Assembly: GCA_023393045.1 (NCBI GenBank)
Contig: JAEWMV010000151.1
Span: 1-16,766 of the forward strand
From: Bacillota bacterium
GTDB lineage: Bacteria > Bacillota > Clostridia > Christensenellales > CAG-138
Direction: 5' to 3'
DNA length: 16,766 nucleotides
Shown here: positions 1-6,984 of the stretch, piece by piece
How positions within the stretch are numbered: position 1 is the first letter of the stretch
Layout of the letters: every line of letters starts with the position of its first letter
The notes under the pieces: model-generated
Told to the model about the DNA's origin: nothing
Databases searched by the model: none
The model's input: the letters and a program-made list of their open reading frames with translations, nothing else
Position numbers and translations under genes: made by a program

Positions 1-1
1 G

Positions 2-250
2 GGCATGCATCCGGACGTGGCGGTGCGCACCATCCGCGAGACCGTCGCAAAATCCATCGCCACGCATACCAAAGAGGAATGCATGTACCCCATGCCGGAG
101 CATTTCCATATCGAGCTCAACTATAAGGAGCATATGCGGGCGCTCGGCGCAAGCTTCTATCCCGGCGCGAAGCAGACCGACGCGCGCGTGGTCGAATTCG
201 ATGCGGACGATTGGTTTGAGGTGCTGCGCTTCATACATTTCGCGCTTTGA
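2..250 (+). CDS. M55 family D-aminopeptidase (DppA-like), C-terminal fragment
   Basis: About 82 codons of the 3' end of a gene that begins before the window. The fragment has the tail of the M55 zinc D-aminopeptidase family (B. subtilis DppA type): an NMHP-like 'GMHPDVAV' segment, a helix with RxTI, a short beta stretch 'HFHIELNY', then the closing 'ARVVEFDADDWFEVLRF' segment that ends most family members. The catalytic metal-binding residues lie in the missing N-terminal part, so activity cannot be judged. These enzymes release N-terminal D-amino acids from peptides, probably recycling peptidoglycan fragments in the cytoplasm. A clean intrinsic terminator follows 17 nt after the stop, so this is the last gene of its transcript. 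The family call rests on a short C-terminal match. Confidence 0.72.
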   Translation, partial: GMHPDVAVRTIRETVAKSIATHTKEECMYPMPEHFHIELNYKEHMRALGASFYPGAKQTDARVVEFDADDWFEVLRFIHFAL

Positions 251-267
251 GCAAATGACAAGCAAGG

Positions 268-291
268 ATCCCCGCTACGGCGGGGATTTTT
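268..291 (+). terminator. Intrinsic terminator of the M55 peptidase gene
   Basis: Perfect 8-bp stem ATCCCCGC / GCGGGGAT around a TACG tetraloop, followed by a TTTTAT tract. It starts 17 nt after the stop codon. Confidence 0.9.
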
Positions 292-310
292 ATCGTCTTT
301 TTGATGCGTT

Positions 311-386
311 GGGACAGTCCTGTTTGTTTGCCACGCAGCAAGGGAAAATGTCGTTTCCCTCGTTGCAAACAAGCAGAACCGTCCCC
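311..386. repeat. REP-like long imperfect palindrome (GGGACxGT ends)
   Basis: Outer arms at 311-331 and 365-385 are inverted copies, agreeing at 18 of 21 positions, with termini GGGACAGT and (on the other strand) GGGACGGT. An inner stem AGGGAAA (341-347) / TTTCCCT (354-360) closes the structure, so one strand can fold into a hairpin about 76 nt long. It lies between two convergent intrinsic terminators and holds no gene. The GGGGACGGT-type ends resemble the intergenic palindromes scattered through many Clostridia genomes and linked to IS200-like REP transposases; that assignment is from memory and needs a copy count in the genome. Confidence 0.6.
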
Positions 387-408
387 GACGCGCCACACGG
401 CAGCACAA

Positions 409-439
409 AAGCGGCCCCCGTTTAAAACGAAGGCCGCTT
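409..439 (-). terminator. Intrinsic terminator of the amino acid permease gene
   Basis: On the minus strand AAGCGGCC pairs with GGCCGCTT, with an inner CGTTT/AAACG extension, and the 3' side runs into TTTTG. It lies about 20 nt after the permease stop codon. Confidence 0.85.
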
Positions 440-459
440 CTTACTCATTTAATTGTCAA

Positions 460-1845
460 TTATTTCTTCGCTTCCGGCTTGGGCTTGGCGAAGGGGATGC
501 CGATGGCCATGATGACGACGAAGGTGATCAGGTAATAGATGATCGGCCAGTTGGCGGGATTGGTATCGACGTTCACGCCGTGCGCCCAGAACGCCGCGTA
601 CACCATGAATGCGGAGCCGATAAGCGCGAGCGCGGGCAGCACATAGCGGCGGAACGGGGGCATGTCCTTCTCCTTCTTCATGAACATGATGAACATGGGG
701 ATGTAGGCCCCGTAGATGGTCACGATGGGCAGCTCGCTCGTATCGAAGGAGAACTTGCCAAACCACGGCGCGGTGAGGTTGGCGCCGTAGAAGTAGAGGA
801 GCCAGAACGCCGCGAGCAGTATGCCTGCGATGGACGAGTTGGTGGGCATGTTGGTCTGCGCGTCGACCTGCCGGAACACGTCCGGGCGGGGGCCGACGTT
901 GCGGGCGGCCAGCGAGTAGAACCCGCGGGTGCAGCCCATCATCAGGCCGTTTAGCGTGCCAAGGCAGGACACGATGATGAACACGAAGAGTATCGTGCCG
1001 CCGATGTTGGAGAAAATGGTGGAGAACGCGGTCTTCGCGCCTTCCTGGCCGCTGGCCATCATGACGGTCTTGTCCACCGCGCCGGCAATGCCGATGTAGT
1101 AGAGCACATAGATGGCCATGATGATGGCCGCGCCGATGAGCAGCGCCTTGGGCAGGTTCTTCTTGGCGTCCCTGAGCTCCGCATTGATGGAGGTGGCGAT
1201 GATCCAGCCCTCGTAAGCAAACGCCGTCGCCACGATGGCCGCGAAGAGCGGGTTGCCGTCAACCGCCTGCACGGCAGCGGAGGTGAGGTTCTGCACGGTC
1301 ATGCCGTTGACAAGACCCACGATGGTGCCCACGATCGCCATGAGCACGAGCGGGATCAGCTTGATGACGGTGGTGGTGACCTGGAACTTGCCGCCGAGCT
1401 TGGGAGAGAGCGCGTTGAGCGCGTAGTTGGCAACAAGGAAGAAGAATGCGATCGTCATGCACTCGGGGCCGACGATGTCAAGGTTCAGCAGCACGCACAG
1501 ATAGCGCGCCGAAACCCACGCGAGCACGCTGGTAAGCGTCGGCGTATAAATGATGGCCATGAACCAGCCGACGTAATAGCCGTAGGTTTTGCCCACGGTT
1601 ACGTCTGCGTAGTCCACGATGCCGTTGACGTACTCGTACTTGGTTGCCATGACGGCAAACGCGCACGAGCAGGCGATCATGATGAGGCCGCCGATAATCC
1701 AGGCAAGCACGCCCATGCCCATGTCTCCGCCGGTTTTGTTGAGTATCGCTTCGGCTTTGAAGAACACGCCCGAGCCGATGACGATGCCAACGACCATCGC
1801 GATGGCTGTCGGTAAGCCATACTTCTTTTTGAGTTCGTTACCCAC
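460..1845 (-). CDS. APC superfamily amino acid permease
   Basis: Predicted 461-residue polytopic membrane protein. The N-terminal segment carries the APC signature GIVIGSGVFF (residues 20-29), the glycine-rich unwound part of TM1 that binds the amino group of the substrate; roughly twelve hydrophobic segments follow, the usual number. It should import or exchange amino acids at the cytoplasmic membrane; the substrate cannot be read from sequence, and the closest general resemblance is to SteT/LAT-like exchangers. The start is placed at GTG 1845: AGGAGG at 1854-1859 ends 8 nt before it. A longer frame opening at TTG 1863 would put the ribosome binding site inside the coding region. The gene is monocistronic, with its own TTGACA/TATTAT promoter and a terminator at each end of the transcript region. 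Confidence 0.9.
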   Translation of the reverse strand: MGNELKKKYGLPTAIAMVVGIVIGSGVFFKAEAILNKTGGDMGMGVLAWIIGGLIMIACSCAFAVMATKYEYVNGIVDYADVTVGKTYGYYVGWFMAIIYTPTLTSVLAWVSARYLCVLLNLDIVGPECMTIAFFFLVANYALNALSPKLGGKFQVTTTVIKLIPLVLMAIVGTIVGLVNGMTVQNLTSAAVQAVDGNPLFAAIVATAFAYEGWIIATSINAELRDAKKNLPKALLIGAAIIMAIYVLYYIGIAGAVDKTVMMASGQEGAKTAFSTIFSNIGGTILFVFIIVSCLGTLNGLMMGCTRGFYSLAARNVGPRPDVFRQVDAQTNMPTNSSIAGILLAAFWLLYFYGANLTAPWFGKFSFDTSELPIVTIYGAYIPMFIMFMKKEKDMPPFRRYVLPALALIGSAFMVYAAFWAHGVNVDTNPANWPIIYYLITFVVIMAIGIPFAKPKPEAKK

Positions 1846-1874
1846 TTTTGTATCCTCCTGCAAAGAATAATGTA

Positions 1875-1904
1875 AGCCCCCGGCCGGTGTTCCCGAAGGG
1901 GGCT
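1875..1904 (-). promoter_or_regulatory. GC-rich hairpin in the permease mRNA leader
   Basis: Perfect 7-bp stem AGCCCCC / GGGGGCT with a 16-nt loop in the roughly 74-nt leader between the predicted transcription start (about 1919) and the GTG start. It is followed by TTACATTATT, too poor in T to be a confident terminator. It could be an attenuator or an mRNA-stabilising hairpin; no known riboswitch was recognised. Confidence 0.4.
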
Positions 1905-1925
1905 CGCCAACAAAATAGTGGATAT

Positions 1926-1954
1926 ATAATATATCAAATAAAGTGGCCTGTCAA
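1926..1954 (-). promoter_or_regulatory. Sigma-A promoter of the permease gene
   Basis: TTGACA (1954-1949), 17-nt spacer, TATTAT (1931-1926) on the minus strand. Perfect -35 and a 5/6 -10. Confidence 0.85.
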
Positions 1955-2018
1955 TGCTCGCTGTACAAAATATGACGTTTTTGTGACATGCGGAATTTTT
2001 AACCAAAATAAGCCCATA

Positions 2019-2047
2019 TTGCGCATCCCGCGGGGATGTGCTTAAAT
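2019..2047 (+). promoter_or_regulatory. Candidate promoter of the GH13 gene with internal operator-like repeat
   Basis: TTGCGC (2019-2024), 17-nt spacer, TTAAAT (2042-2047). The spacer region contains the perfect inverted repeat CATCCC-GCG-GGGATG (2024-2038), a position where a repressor would block polymerase. Both hexamers are weak matches, so the promoter call is tentative. Confidence 0.4.
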
Positions 2048-2074
2048 AGATGATAACGCAAAACGGGAGTTGAC

Positions 2075-4000
2075 ATGTTCAAAGAAATCCTGCACGATTC
2101 GCATAAACTTGCATTGCGCGCCCCCTTCGGCGCGGTGGAAGCGGGCACGCCCGTCACGCTGCGCCTGAGGCTTGAGGAAGCGCCGGACGTTTCCGTGCGC
2201 CTTCGCCTGTGGGAGGAAAACGCGGAGCGCCTCATTGAAGGGCGGCGCGCGGGCGGCTTTGTCGAATTCACGCTTGTTCCGCAAAAAACGGGGCTCGTCT
2301 GGTATTACTTTATATTGGATACGCCCGGGAGCGCGCGCTATTACGGGGTCAAGCACCCCAACCTCGGCGGCGAAGGCGCGCTTTATGACTATCCCCCGCC
2401 CGCGTGGCAGGTCACGGTGTACGAACGCGGCTTTGAGACCCCCGCGCGCTTTCACGGGGGACTGGCCTACCAGATCTTTCCGGACCGCTTCGCCCGCTCC
2501 GCGCGGGACGATGTTTCGCGCTACGGCTACCATCTGTCCATGGGACGCGCCCTGTATCAACACGAAAGGTGGGACGAGCCGGTGCTTCACCGCCCGCTGC
2601 CCGGCAAAACGGATTTTGACCCCTGCGATTTTTACGGCGGCGACCTCGCGGGCATAGAGGAAAAGCTCCCCTATCTCAAGGAATTGGGCGTAACGTGCAT
2701 CTACCTCAACCCCATATTCGAGGCGGCCTCCAACCATCGCTACAACACGGCGGACTATCTCAAGGTGGACCCCATGCTCGGCGGCGAGGAGGCGCTCGTT
2801 TCGCTCGTAAGGGCCGCAAAGGCGCTTGGCATGGAGCTGATGCTCGACGGCGTGTTTTCCCACACGGGGGACGACAGCGTCTATTTCGACCGGTACTCCC
2901 GCTACGCGGGGAACGGCGCATACCGCACCAAGGAGTCCCCGTATTACAATTGGTATGAATTCTATTCCTGGCCGCAGAGCTACCGCTGCTGGTGGGGCTT
3001 TAAGACCCTGCCGGAAGTGAATGAGAACGAGCCGGGTTATCGGGAATTCATCGGGCGCGTGATCGACCGTTACGCCGCACTGGGGATTTCCTCCTGGCGG
3101 CTGGATGTGGCGGACGAGCTGCCGGATGGTTTCATCGTTTTTTTACGGGAGCGCGTCAAGCGCAACGATGCGGAGGGAACGCTTATCGGCGAGGTGTGGG
3201 AGGACGCGTCCAACAAGCAGTCCTACGGTGCGCGGCGCACCTATGCGGACGGGCGCGCGCTCGACGGCGTGATGAATTATCTTTTTCGAGACGCGCTTTG
3301 CGATTTTTTGCTCTATCGCTGCGACGCCGCCGCGCTCTGCCTGCGCTTCAACTCGCTGCGGGAAAACTATCCGAAGCCTTTTTACGAGGCCTGTTTGAAC
3401 CTGCTCTCCAGCCACGACACGGTACGCGCGCGCACGGCCCTTTCCGGCGCGCCGCACAGGGACGCGCTCACCCGCGAGGAGCAGGCGCTCTACGTCCCGC
3501 GGGAGGAGGATGCCGCGCGCGGACAGGCGCGGCAGCTGCTCGCCGCTATGGTGCAATTGGCTTATCCGGGCGTACCCTTAATTTATTACGGGGACGAGGC
3601 GGGCCTTACGGGCATGGCCGACCCTTTCAACCGCGCGCCTTATCCCTGGGGGCGCGAGGATGAAAGTACGCTTCCCTGCTATCGCCGCCTTGCGCGCGCG
3701 CGGCGGGAAAACCCCGCCATGCGTGAGGGGATGTGCGGCTTTGCTTCCTTTGGAGAAGATGTTTTCGCGCTGCTTCGCGCGCTCGGCGATTCGTGCGCGC
3801 TGCTTATTGTCAACCGCGCCGAGGAGGCGCGGCAGGTGAGCGTATGCGCCGCGGATTTTGACACGGGGCCGGACGCGGGCAGGCTTTTCATCGCAAACGA
3901 ACTGACCGACGCGCTCACGCGCGCGCGATTCTGCGTGAAAAACGGTTGCCTCGATATCGTGCTGCCGCCGCTTTCCGGCACGCTGCTCGTGCATGGTTGA
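2075..4000 (+). CDS. GH13 alpha-glucan hydrolase (cyclomaltodextrinase / neopullulanase-like)
   Basis: 641 residues, no signal peptide, so cytoplasmic. An N-terminal beta-rich domain (about 1-120, CBM34-like) precedes the alpha-amylase barrel that starts at 'AYQIFPDRFA' (131-140). Conserved regions are visible: DGVFSH (258-263), WRLDVADE with nucleophile Asp344, LIGEVWED with acid/base Glu373, and SSHDT with Asp448. A short C-terminal beta domain follows 'YYGDEAG' (504-510). The layout fits GH13 subfamily 20-type enzymes that open cyclodextrins or cut maltodextrin and pullulan to short sugars; exact specificity is inference. GGGAG (2065-2069) ends 5 nt before ATG. The TGA stop lies inside the -35 hexamer of the next gene's promoter. 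No sugar transporter or regulator is adjacent. Confidence 0.93.
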   Translation: MFKEILHDSHKLALRAPFGAVEAGTPVTLRLRLEEAPDVSVRLRLWEENAERLIEGRRAGGFVEFTLVPQKTGLVWYYFILDTPGSARYYGVKHPNLGGEGALYDYPPPAWQVTVYERGFETPARFHGGLAYQIFPDRFARSARDDVSRYGYHLSMGRALYQHERWDEPVLHRPLPGKTDFDPCDFYGGDLAGIEEKLPYLKELGVTCIYLNPIFEAASNHRYNTADYLKVDPMLGGEEALVSLVRAAKALGMELMLDGVFSHTGDDSVYFDRYSRYAGNGAYRTKESPYYNWYEFYSWPQSYRCWWGFKTLPEVNENEPGYREFIGRVIDRYAALGISSWRLDVADELPDGFIVFLRERVKRNDAEGTLIGEVWEDASNKQSYGARRTYADGRALDGVMNYLFRDALCDFLLYRCDAAALCLRFNSLRENYPKPFYEACLNLLSSHDTVRARTALSGAPHRDALTREEQALYVPREEDAARGQARQLLAAMVQLAYPGVPLIYYGDEAGLTGMADPFNRAPYPWGREDESTLPCYRRLARARRENPAMREGMCGFASFGEDVFALLRALGDSCALLIVNRAEEARQVSVCAADFDTGPDAGRLFIANELTDALTRARFCVKNGCLDIVLPPLSGTLLVHG

Positions 4001-4025
4001 ACGGGCGCGCGGGATATGCTATAAT
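3997..4025 (+). promoter_or_regulatory. Strong promoter of the DUF1858-queT operon
   Basis: TTGAAC (3997-4002), 17-nt spacer, extended -10 TGCTATAAT (4017-4025). The -35 hexamer contains the TGA stop of the GH13 gene. Confidence 0.85.
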
Positions 4026-4055
4026 CACATTGCAATCACGAAAAGGAGAATTGAC

Positions 4056-4259
4056 ATGGTAGATAAGAGCATGACGATAGAACAGATACTGCGCACCGAC
4101 GACGGGCTTGCGGACATACTCCTCTCGAGCGGCATGCATTGTCTGGGCTGTGTGATGGCCAGCGGCGAGAATCTCGAGCAGGCCTGCGCCGTCCACGGCA
4201 TCGATGTGGACGAGCTCATCGCCAGGATGAACGAATACCTTTCCGCCAAGAAAGCGTAA
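4056..4259 (+). CDS. DUF1858 small redox-disulfide protein
   Basis: 67 residues. The whole protein is one DUF1858 domain: 'MTIEQILRTDDGLADILLSS' opening, a Cys-Leu-Gly-Cys pair (Cys29, Cys32), a GENLEQAC helix and a closing 'DVDELIARMNEYL' helix. The same fold appears as the hybrid-cluster-protein-associated redox disulfide domain and as the N-terminal part of ScdA/RIC iron-sulfur repair proteins, so a thiol redox or metal role in the cytoplasm is likely, though no function is established. Start at ATG 4056 follows AGGAG (4044-4048); an in-frame upstream ATG at 3993 lies before the promoter and is not used. It overlaps the next gene by one base (TAATG), indicating coupled translation. Confidence 0.85.
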   Translation: MVDKSMTIEQILRTDDGLADILLSSGMHCLGCVMASGENLEQACAVHGIDVDELIARMNEYLSAKKA

Positions 4260-4732
4260 TGAGCGCGAGGCAAATCGCACGGGGCGCCCTCATCGGGGCG
4301 CTCTATGTATTGCTCACGCTGCTCACAATCAAATTCGGGGATGTGCAGCTGCGTTTTTCGGAGGCGCTATGCATTCTACCGTATTTTTGCATGGAGGCGG
4401 TGCCGGGCCTTTTCGTGGGCTGCATCGTTGCCAACCTCATAACGGGCAGCGTGCTTCTGGACGTCGTCTTCGGCAGTTTGGCGACGCTTCTTGCCGCCTA
4501 CCTCACCTACCTCATGAAAAAACGCGGCGTGGGCAAATGGCTGGCGCCCTTGCCCGCCGTCGTCGTCAACGCCGTGGTGGTGGGTCTCATCGTTTTCTAT
4601 GTGTATCAGGCGCCCATGCCGCTGTGGCTTTGCATGGCGGGCGTGTTCGCGGGGCAGGCGCTCTCCTGCTACGGCGTGGGCATGCCGCTGTTCTACGCGC
4701 TGGATAAATTCGGCCGGGGCTTATTCGAATAA
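4259..4732 (+). CDS. queT: QueT family membrane transporter (queuosine precursor uptake)
   Basis: 157 residues, about five hydrophobic segments. The signature 'GDVQLRFSEAL' (27-37), followed by 'AVPGLFVGCIVANL' (47-60) and 'DVVFGSLATLLAAY' (68-81), is that of the QueT (DUF988) family, predicted substrate-binding components of ECF-type importers for queuosine precursors. The start at ATG 4259 overlaps the DUF1858 stop; translation probably relies on coupling because no good ribosome binding site is present. No preQ1 riboswitch is visible: the predicted leader of the operon is only about 24 nt. The 3' end overlaps the convergent signal-peptidase paralogue by 12 nt. Substrate assignment is by family only. 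Confidence 0.8.
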   Translation: MSARQIARGALIGALYVLLTLLTIKFGDVQLRFSEALCILPYFCMEAVPGLFVGCIVANLITGSVLLDVVFGSLATLLAAYLTYLMKKRGVGKWLAPLPAVVVNAVVVGLIVFYVYQAPMPLWLCMAGVFAGQALSCYGVGMPLFYALDKFGRGLFE

Positions 4733-4733
4733 G
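4720..4733. repeat. Perfect palindrome encoding the last codons of two convergent genes
   Basis: CTTATTCGAATAAG is its own reverse complement. Read on either strand, TTATTCGAATAA (4721-4732) gives Leu-Phe-Glu-stop, so queT and the convergent signal-peptidase paralogue share the same end. Confidence 0.9.
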
Positions 4734-5269
4734 GCGATGCGATAAAACGGAAAAACGCGCACGCGCGCCTTTCCCACGATGTTTTTGCCGGATATGATGA
4801 GCGAGGAGGGGTCTTCAACCTTCGCGTGTTCGCGTGCGTCGGGCAGTATGAAATAGCAGCCCGCGGGGATCATCTGTGCTTCCATGTCCGCGCACGCGCC
4901 CGAGGCGTACGCGCTCTCGTCGAGATATGCGCCGTCAATATAGACCGCGCCGCCGTAAATCGCCACGGTTTCCCCGGGGAGACCCACCGCGCGCCCGATG
5001 TAGATCGGGCCGTTTTTTTCGCTAAAAAACGCAAGTGCGTCCCCGCGCCTTGGCGCGGCGACGAACTTAGAAAGCCTGCCTACGAGCAATATGTCGTTTT
5101 CCATGATGTAGGGCGCCATGCCCGCGTCCGTGACCTGAACTGCGGCAAAAGCCGCCGTGAAGAGCAGTACGATGGCGAGCGCCGCGGCGAAAACCGCCCA
5201 CAGCCACCCGTACGCCCGAAGGCGCGCGTATTCATGCTGGTTGCGCCGCGCGCGCGGGGCAAGCTCCAT
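4721..5269 (-). CDS. Signal peptidase I-like protein lacking catalytic Ser and Lys (pseudoenzyme)
   Basis: 182 residues: a cytoplasmic N-terminus, one membrane segment (about 22-44), then an extracytoplasmic S26 fold. Aligned with the intact paralogue next to it, the nucleophile motif NSM is AGM (Gly50 in place of Ser) and the base motif VKRV is IGRA (Gly92 in place of Lys). The GDNR/DSR box is also lost ('PDAREHAK', 143-150). Structural segments remain: 'GDALAFF', 'VGLPGETV', 'VYIDGAYLDESAY'. It should therefore not cleave signal peptides by the Ser/Lys mechanism; a partner, substrate-binding or scaffold role is possible. ATG follows the TAA of the intact peptidase gene immediately (TAAATG), so the two are translationally coupled. 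The frame is intact over its full length, so this is not an obvious decaying pseudogene. Confidence 0.8.
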   Translation of the reverse strand: MELAPRARRNQHEYARLRAYGWLWAVFAAALAIVLLFTAAFAAVQVTDAGMAPYIMENDILLVGRLSKFVAAPRRGDALAFFSEKNGPIYIGRAVGLPGETVAIYGGAVYIDGAYLDESAYASGACADMEAQMIPAGCYFILPDAREHAKVEDPSSLIISGKNIVGKARVRVFPFYRIALFE

Positions 5270-5857
5270 TTATGTCGTCCGCCTTTCGCTCAGCGGCCAT
5301 ATGATTGCGCGGCATTTGCCCACCACGCGGTAATATGGGATACAGCCCACGGAATCCGCGCGGCTGTCCTTGGAGTCGTTGCGGTTGTCGCCCATGACGA
5401 AAATAGAATTTTCAGGCACCGTCACGGGGGCCATGTCCCCGTACATGAGGCCGGTGTAGTACGCGCTCTCGTCAAGCGGCGCGCCGTCGACGTAGACCTG
5501 CCCGTCCTCGATGTAGATGGTCTGCCCGGCGGTTGCGATCACGCGCTTCACACAGGATACCGTATAGCCCGGATAATAGACGATGACGATTTCGCCCTGC
5601 TTGGGTGCCTCGAACCAGTAGCTGACCTTTTCGACGAACATGCGCTCCCCGTCGAGTAGCGTGTCGTACATGGAATTGCCGTCCACGCGCACCGGTTCGA
5701 AGATGAAAAGGCGAAGCGCGAGCGCCGCCACCACCACCGCTATGAGGTAAAGGTAGAACTGGATGTTCGAATCGCGCTTATAGGCGGAATCCTTCTCATG
5801 GAAGGTTTCCGCCGCCCGGATGAGCCTGTTCGTCTCTCTTTTTGATAGTCTTTCCAT
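5270..5857 (-). CDS. lepB: Signal peptidase I
   Basis: 195 residues from the chosen start. Order: charged cytoplasmic N-terminus (1-33), one membrane segment (34-54), then the S26 catalytic domain outside the membrane. The nucleophile is Ser62 in 'VDGNSMYDTL', the general base Lys104 in 'CVKRVIATAGQT', and box E reads 'GDNRNDSKDSR' (157-167). All parts of a Gram-positive Lep/Sip enzyme are present, so it should remove signal peptides from secreted proteins. ATG 5857 was preferred because it starts after the upstream stop (TGA 5865-5867) with an AGGGA element about 14 nt before it. ATG 5881 or 5893 in the same frame would overlap DUF951 by 17-29 nt and cannot be excluded. It is followed with no gap by an inactive-looking paralogue. 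Confidence 0.92.
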   Translation of the reverse strand: MERLSKRETNRLIRAAETFHEKDSAYKRDSNIQFYLYLIAVVVAALALRLFIFEPVRVDGNSMYDTLLDGERMFVEKVSYWFEAPKQGEIVIVYYPGYTVSCVKRVIATAGQTIYIEDGQVYVDGAPLDESAYYTGLMYGDMAPVTVPENSIFVMGDNRNDSKDSRADSVGCIPYYRVVGKCRAIIWPLSERRTT

Positions 5858-5864
5858 AAATATG

Positions 5865-6080
5865 TCAACTGTTCCCTTCATCGGCGTCCGCATTGGACGC
5901 GCCGAGGTTCTTCTTTGCCCTTTTGAGGAAGTCGAGCCGGTCGAGCATCACGACCCTGCCGCAGCCCTGACAGCGCAGCTTCACATCCGCTCCCGTACGG
6001 GTGACGATCCATTCGTTCGCCCCGCAGGCGTGCGGTTTTTTCATCACGATGCGGTCATTTAGCGCAAACGTTTCAATCAT
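5865..6080 (-). CDS. DUF951 family small protein
   Basis: 71 residues. The body matches the DUF951 family of Bacillota (YyzM-like): 'FALNDRIVMKKPHACGANEW' early, 'VKLRCQGCGRVVMLDR' in the middle and an 'FLKRAKKN' end. The Cys and His residues (HACG, CQGC) could bind zinc; function is unknown. ATG 6080 overlaps the end of the mscS gene by 8 nt and has GAGGG about 9 nt upstream. Family members are commonly next to mscS-type genes in Gram-positive genomes, as here. The C-terminal tail (NADADEGNS) is acidic and specific to this protein. Confidence 0.85.
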   Translation of the reverse strand: MIETFALNDRIVMKKPHACGANEWIVTRTGADVKLRCQGCGRVVMLDRLDFLKRAKKNLGASNADADEGNS

Positions 6081-6945
6081 CCTCTGCGTCCCTCGTGCGC
6101 ACAACGCTCACCGTCGAGTAGGGAAGGCGTATGCCCTCCTTGGCAAAGCGCGCGGCGATGCGCACCGTCAGCTCCCGCTGCACCTCCCAGTGCTGGAGGG
6201 GTTTTACGGGTATACTCAGGCGAAGCAGCATGCTTCCGTTTTCAGCCCGCACCGCACCCACCGTGGCGGGTTCGCCCGTGGCCCTGTCGCCAAGCTCGGC
6301 GCGGTAAGCCTTCGCCTCCTCGAGCATGAGCGCAAGCGCGGTTTTTGCGTCCTCATCGAGCGCGATGGGCATGTCGACGAGGGCGAGCGTATTTGTGCGC
6401 GAGTAGTTGGTGAGCGTGGTGATGCTGCCGTTTGGCACGATGGTCACCTCGCCCGTGTAGCTTCGTATGGCGGTGGTGCGAAGGGCGATGGCTTCCACCG
6501 TGCCCGTCACACCCGCCGCGGTGATGTAATCCCCCACGGAAAACTGATCCTCAAAGAGCATGAAAAAGCCGGACACGATGTCCTTCACAAGGCTTTGCGC
6601 GCCGATGCCGATGACCACCCCGCCGATGCCCGCCGCCGTGAGCAGCGAGGTCATGGAGGAGGTCAGCCCCAACTGGCCGATGGCCGTTGCGGCCGCGAGA
6701 AAATAGATGGCGTATCTGGCGACGCTCACGGCAAGCGTCGCCGCGGTGTCCACGCGCTTGGCCTTGGTCTCGTCCGCGTCAGGTTTGCGGGAGGAGAGCG
6801 CGCGGCGCACGAGGAAGCGAATCAACCGCACGAGCGCCCATGCGAAAAGGAAGGTCAGCGCAATGTCGATGAGCGTGGACACGAAGCCGAGGCCGCGCTG
6901 CGCGAGCAGATCGTCTATTTGCTTGATGAAAGCGAGCGTTTTCAT
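6073..6945 (-). CDS. mscS: MscS family mechanosensitive channel
   Basis: 290 residues. TM1 about 21-46, TM2 about 70-93, and the pore helix TM3 with its glycine/alanine pattern 'AAGIGGVVIGIGAQSLVKDI' (104-123). The beta domain follows: 'FEDQFSVGDY' (131-140), 'GTVEAIALRTTAIR', 'VTIVPNGSI' (168-175), then the alpha/beta vestibule. It should form a small-conductance channel that opens on membrane tension and protects against hypo-osmotic shock. ATG 6945 is chosen because a promoter -10 box (6961-6956) lies just upstream; the same frame also opens at TTG 6984, which sits within the -35 box and overlaps the stop of the LCP gene. With ATG 6945 the leader would be only about 4 nt, so translation start is probably near-leaderless. 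Confidence 0.9.
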   Translation of the reverse strand: MKTLAFIKQIDDLLAQRGLGFVSTLIDIALTFLFAWALVRLIRFLVRRALSSRKPDADETKAKRVDTAATLAVSVARYAIYFLAAATAIGQLGLTSSMTSLLTAAGIGGVVIGIGAQSLVKDIVSGFFMLFEDQFSVGDYITAAGVTGTVEAIALRTTAIRSYTGEVTIVPNGSITTLTNYSRTNTLALVDMPIALDEDAKTALALMLEEAKAYRAELGDRATGEPATVGAVRAENGSMLLRLSIPVKPLQHWEVQRELTVRIAARFAKEGIRLPYSTVSVVRTRDAEDD

Positions 6946-6955
6946 ACCAAACACT

Positions 6956-6984
6956 ATTATAGCACGGCCAAGGCCGCCGCTCAA
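6956..6984 (-). promoter_or_regulatory. Promoter of the mscS-DUF951-signal peptidase operon
   Basis: TTGAGC (6984-6979), 17-nt spacer, extended -10 TGCTATAAT ending at 6956. The -35 hexamer contains the TGA stop of the LCP gene; the -10 lies 10 nt before ATG 6945. Confidence 0.75.

Noticed and set aside
2042..2863. 273-residue open frame opposite the GH13 gene
   Set aside because: Shadow frame: GH13 catalytic motifs are on the plus strand and no motif is seen here.
6982..6984. TTG start giving a 303-residue MscS
   Set aside because: The 13 extra codons encode the promoter region and do not resemble an MscS N-terminus; ATG 6945 is preferred.
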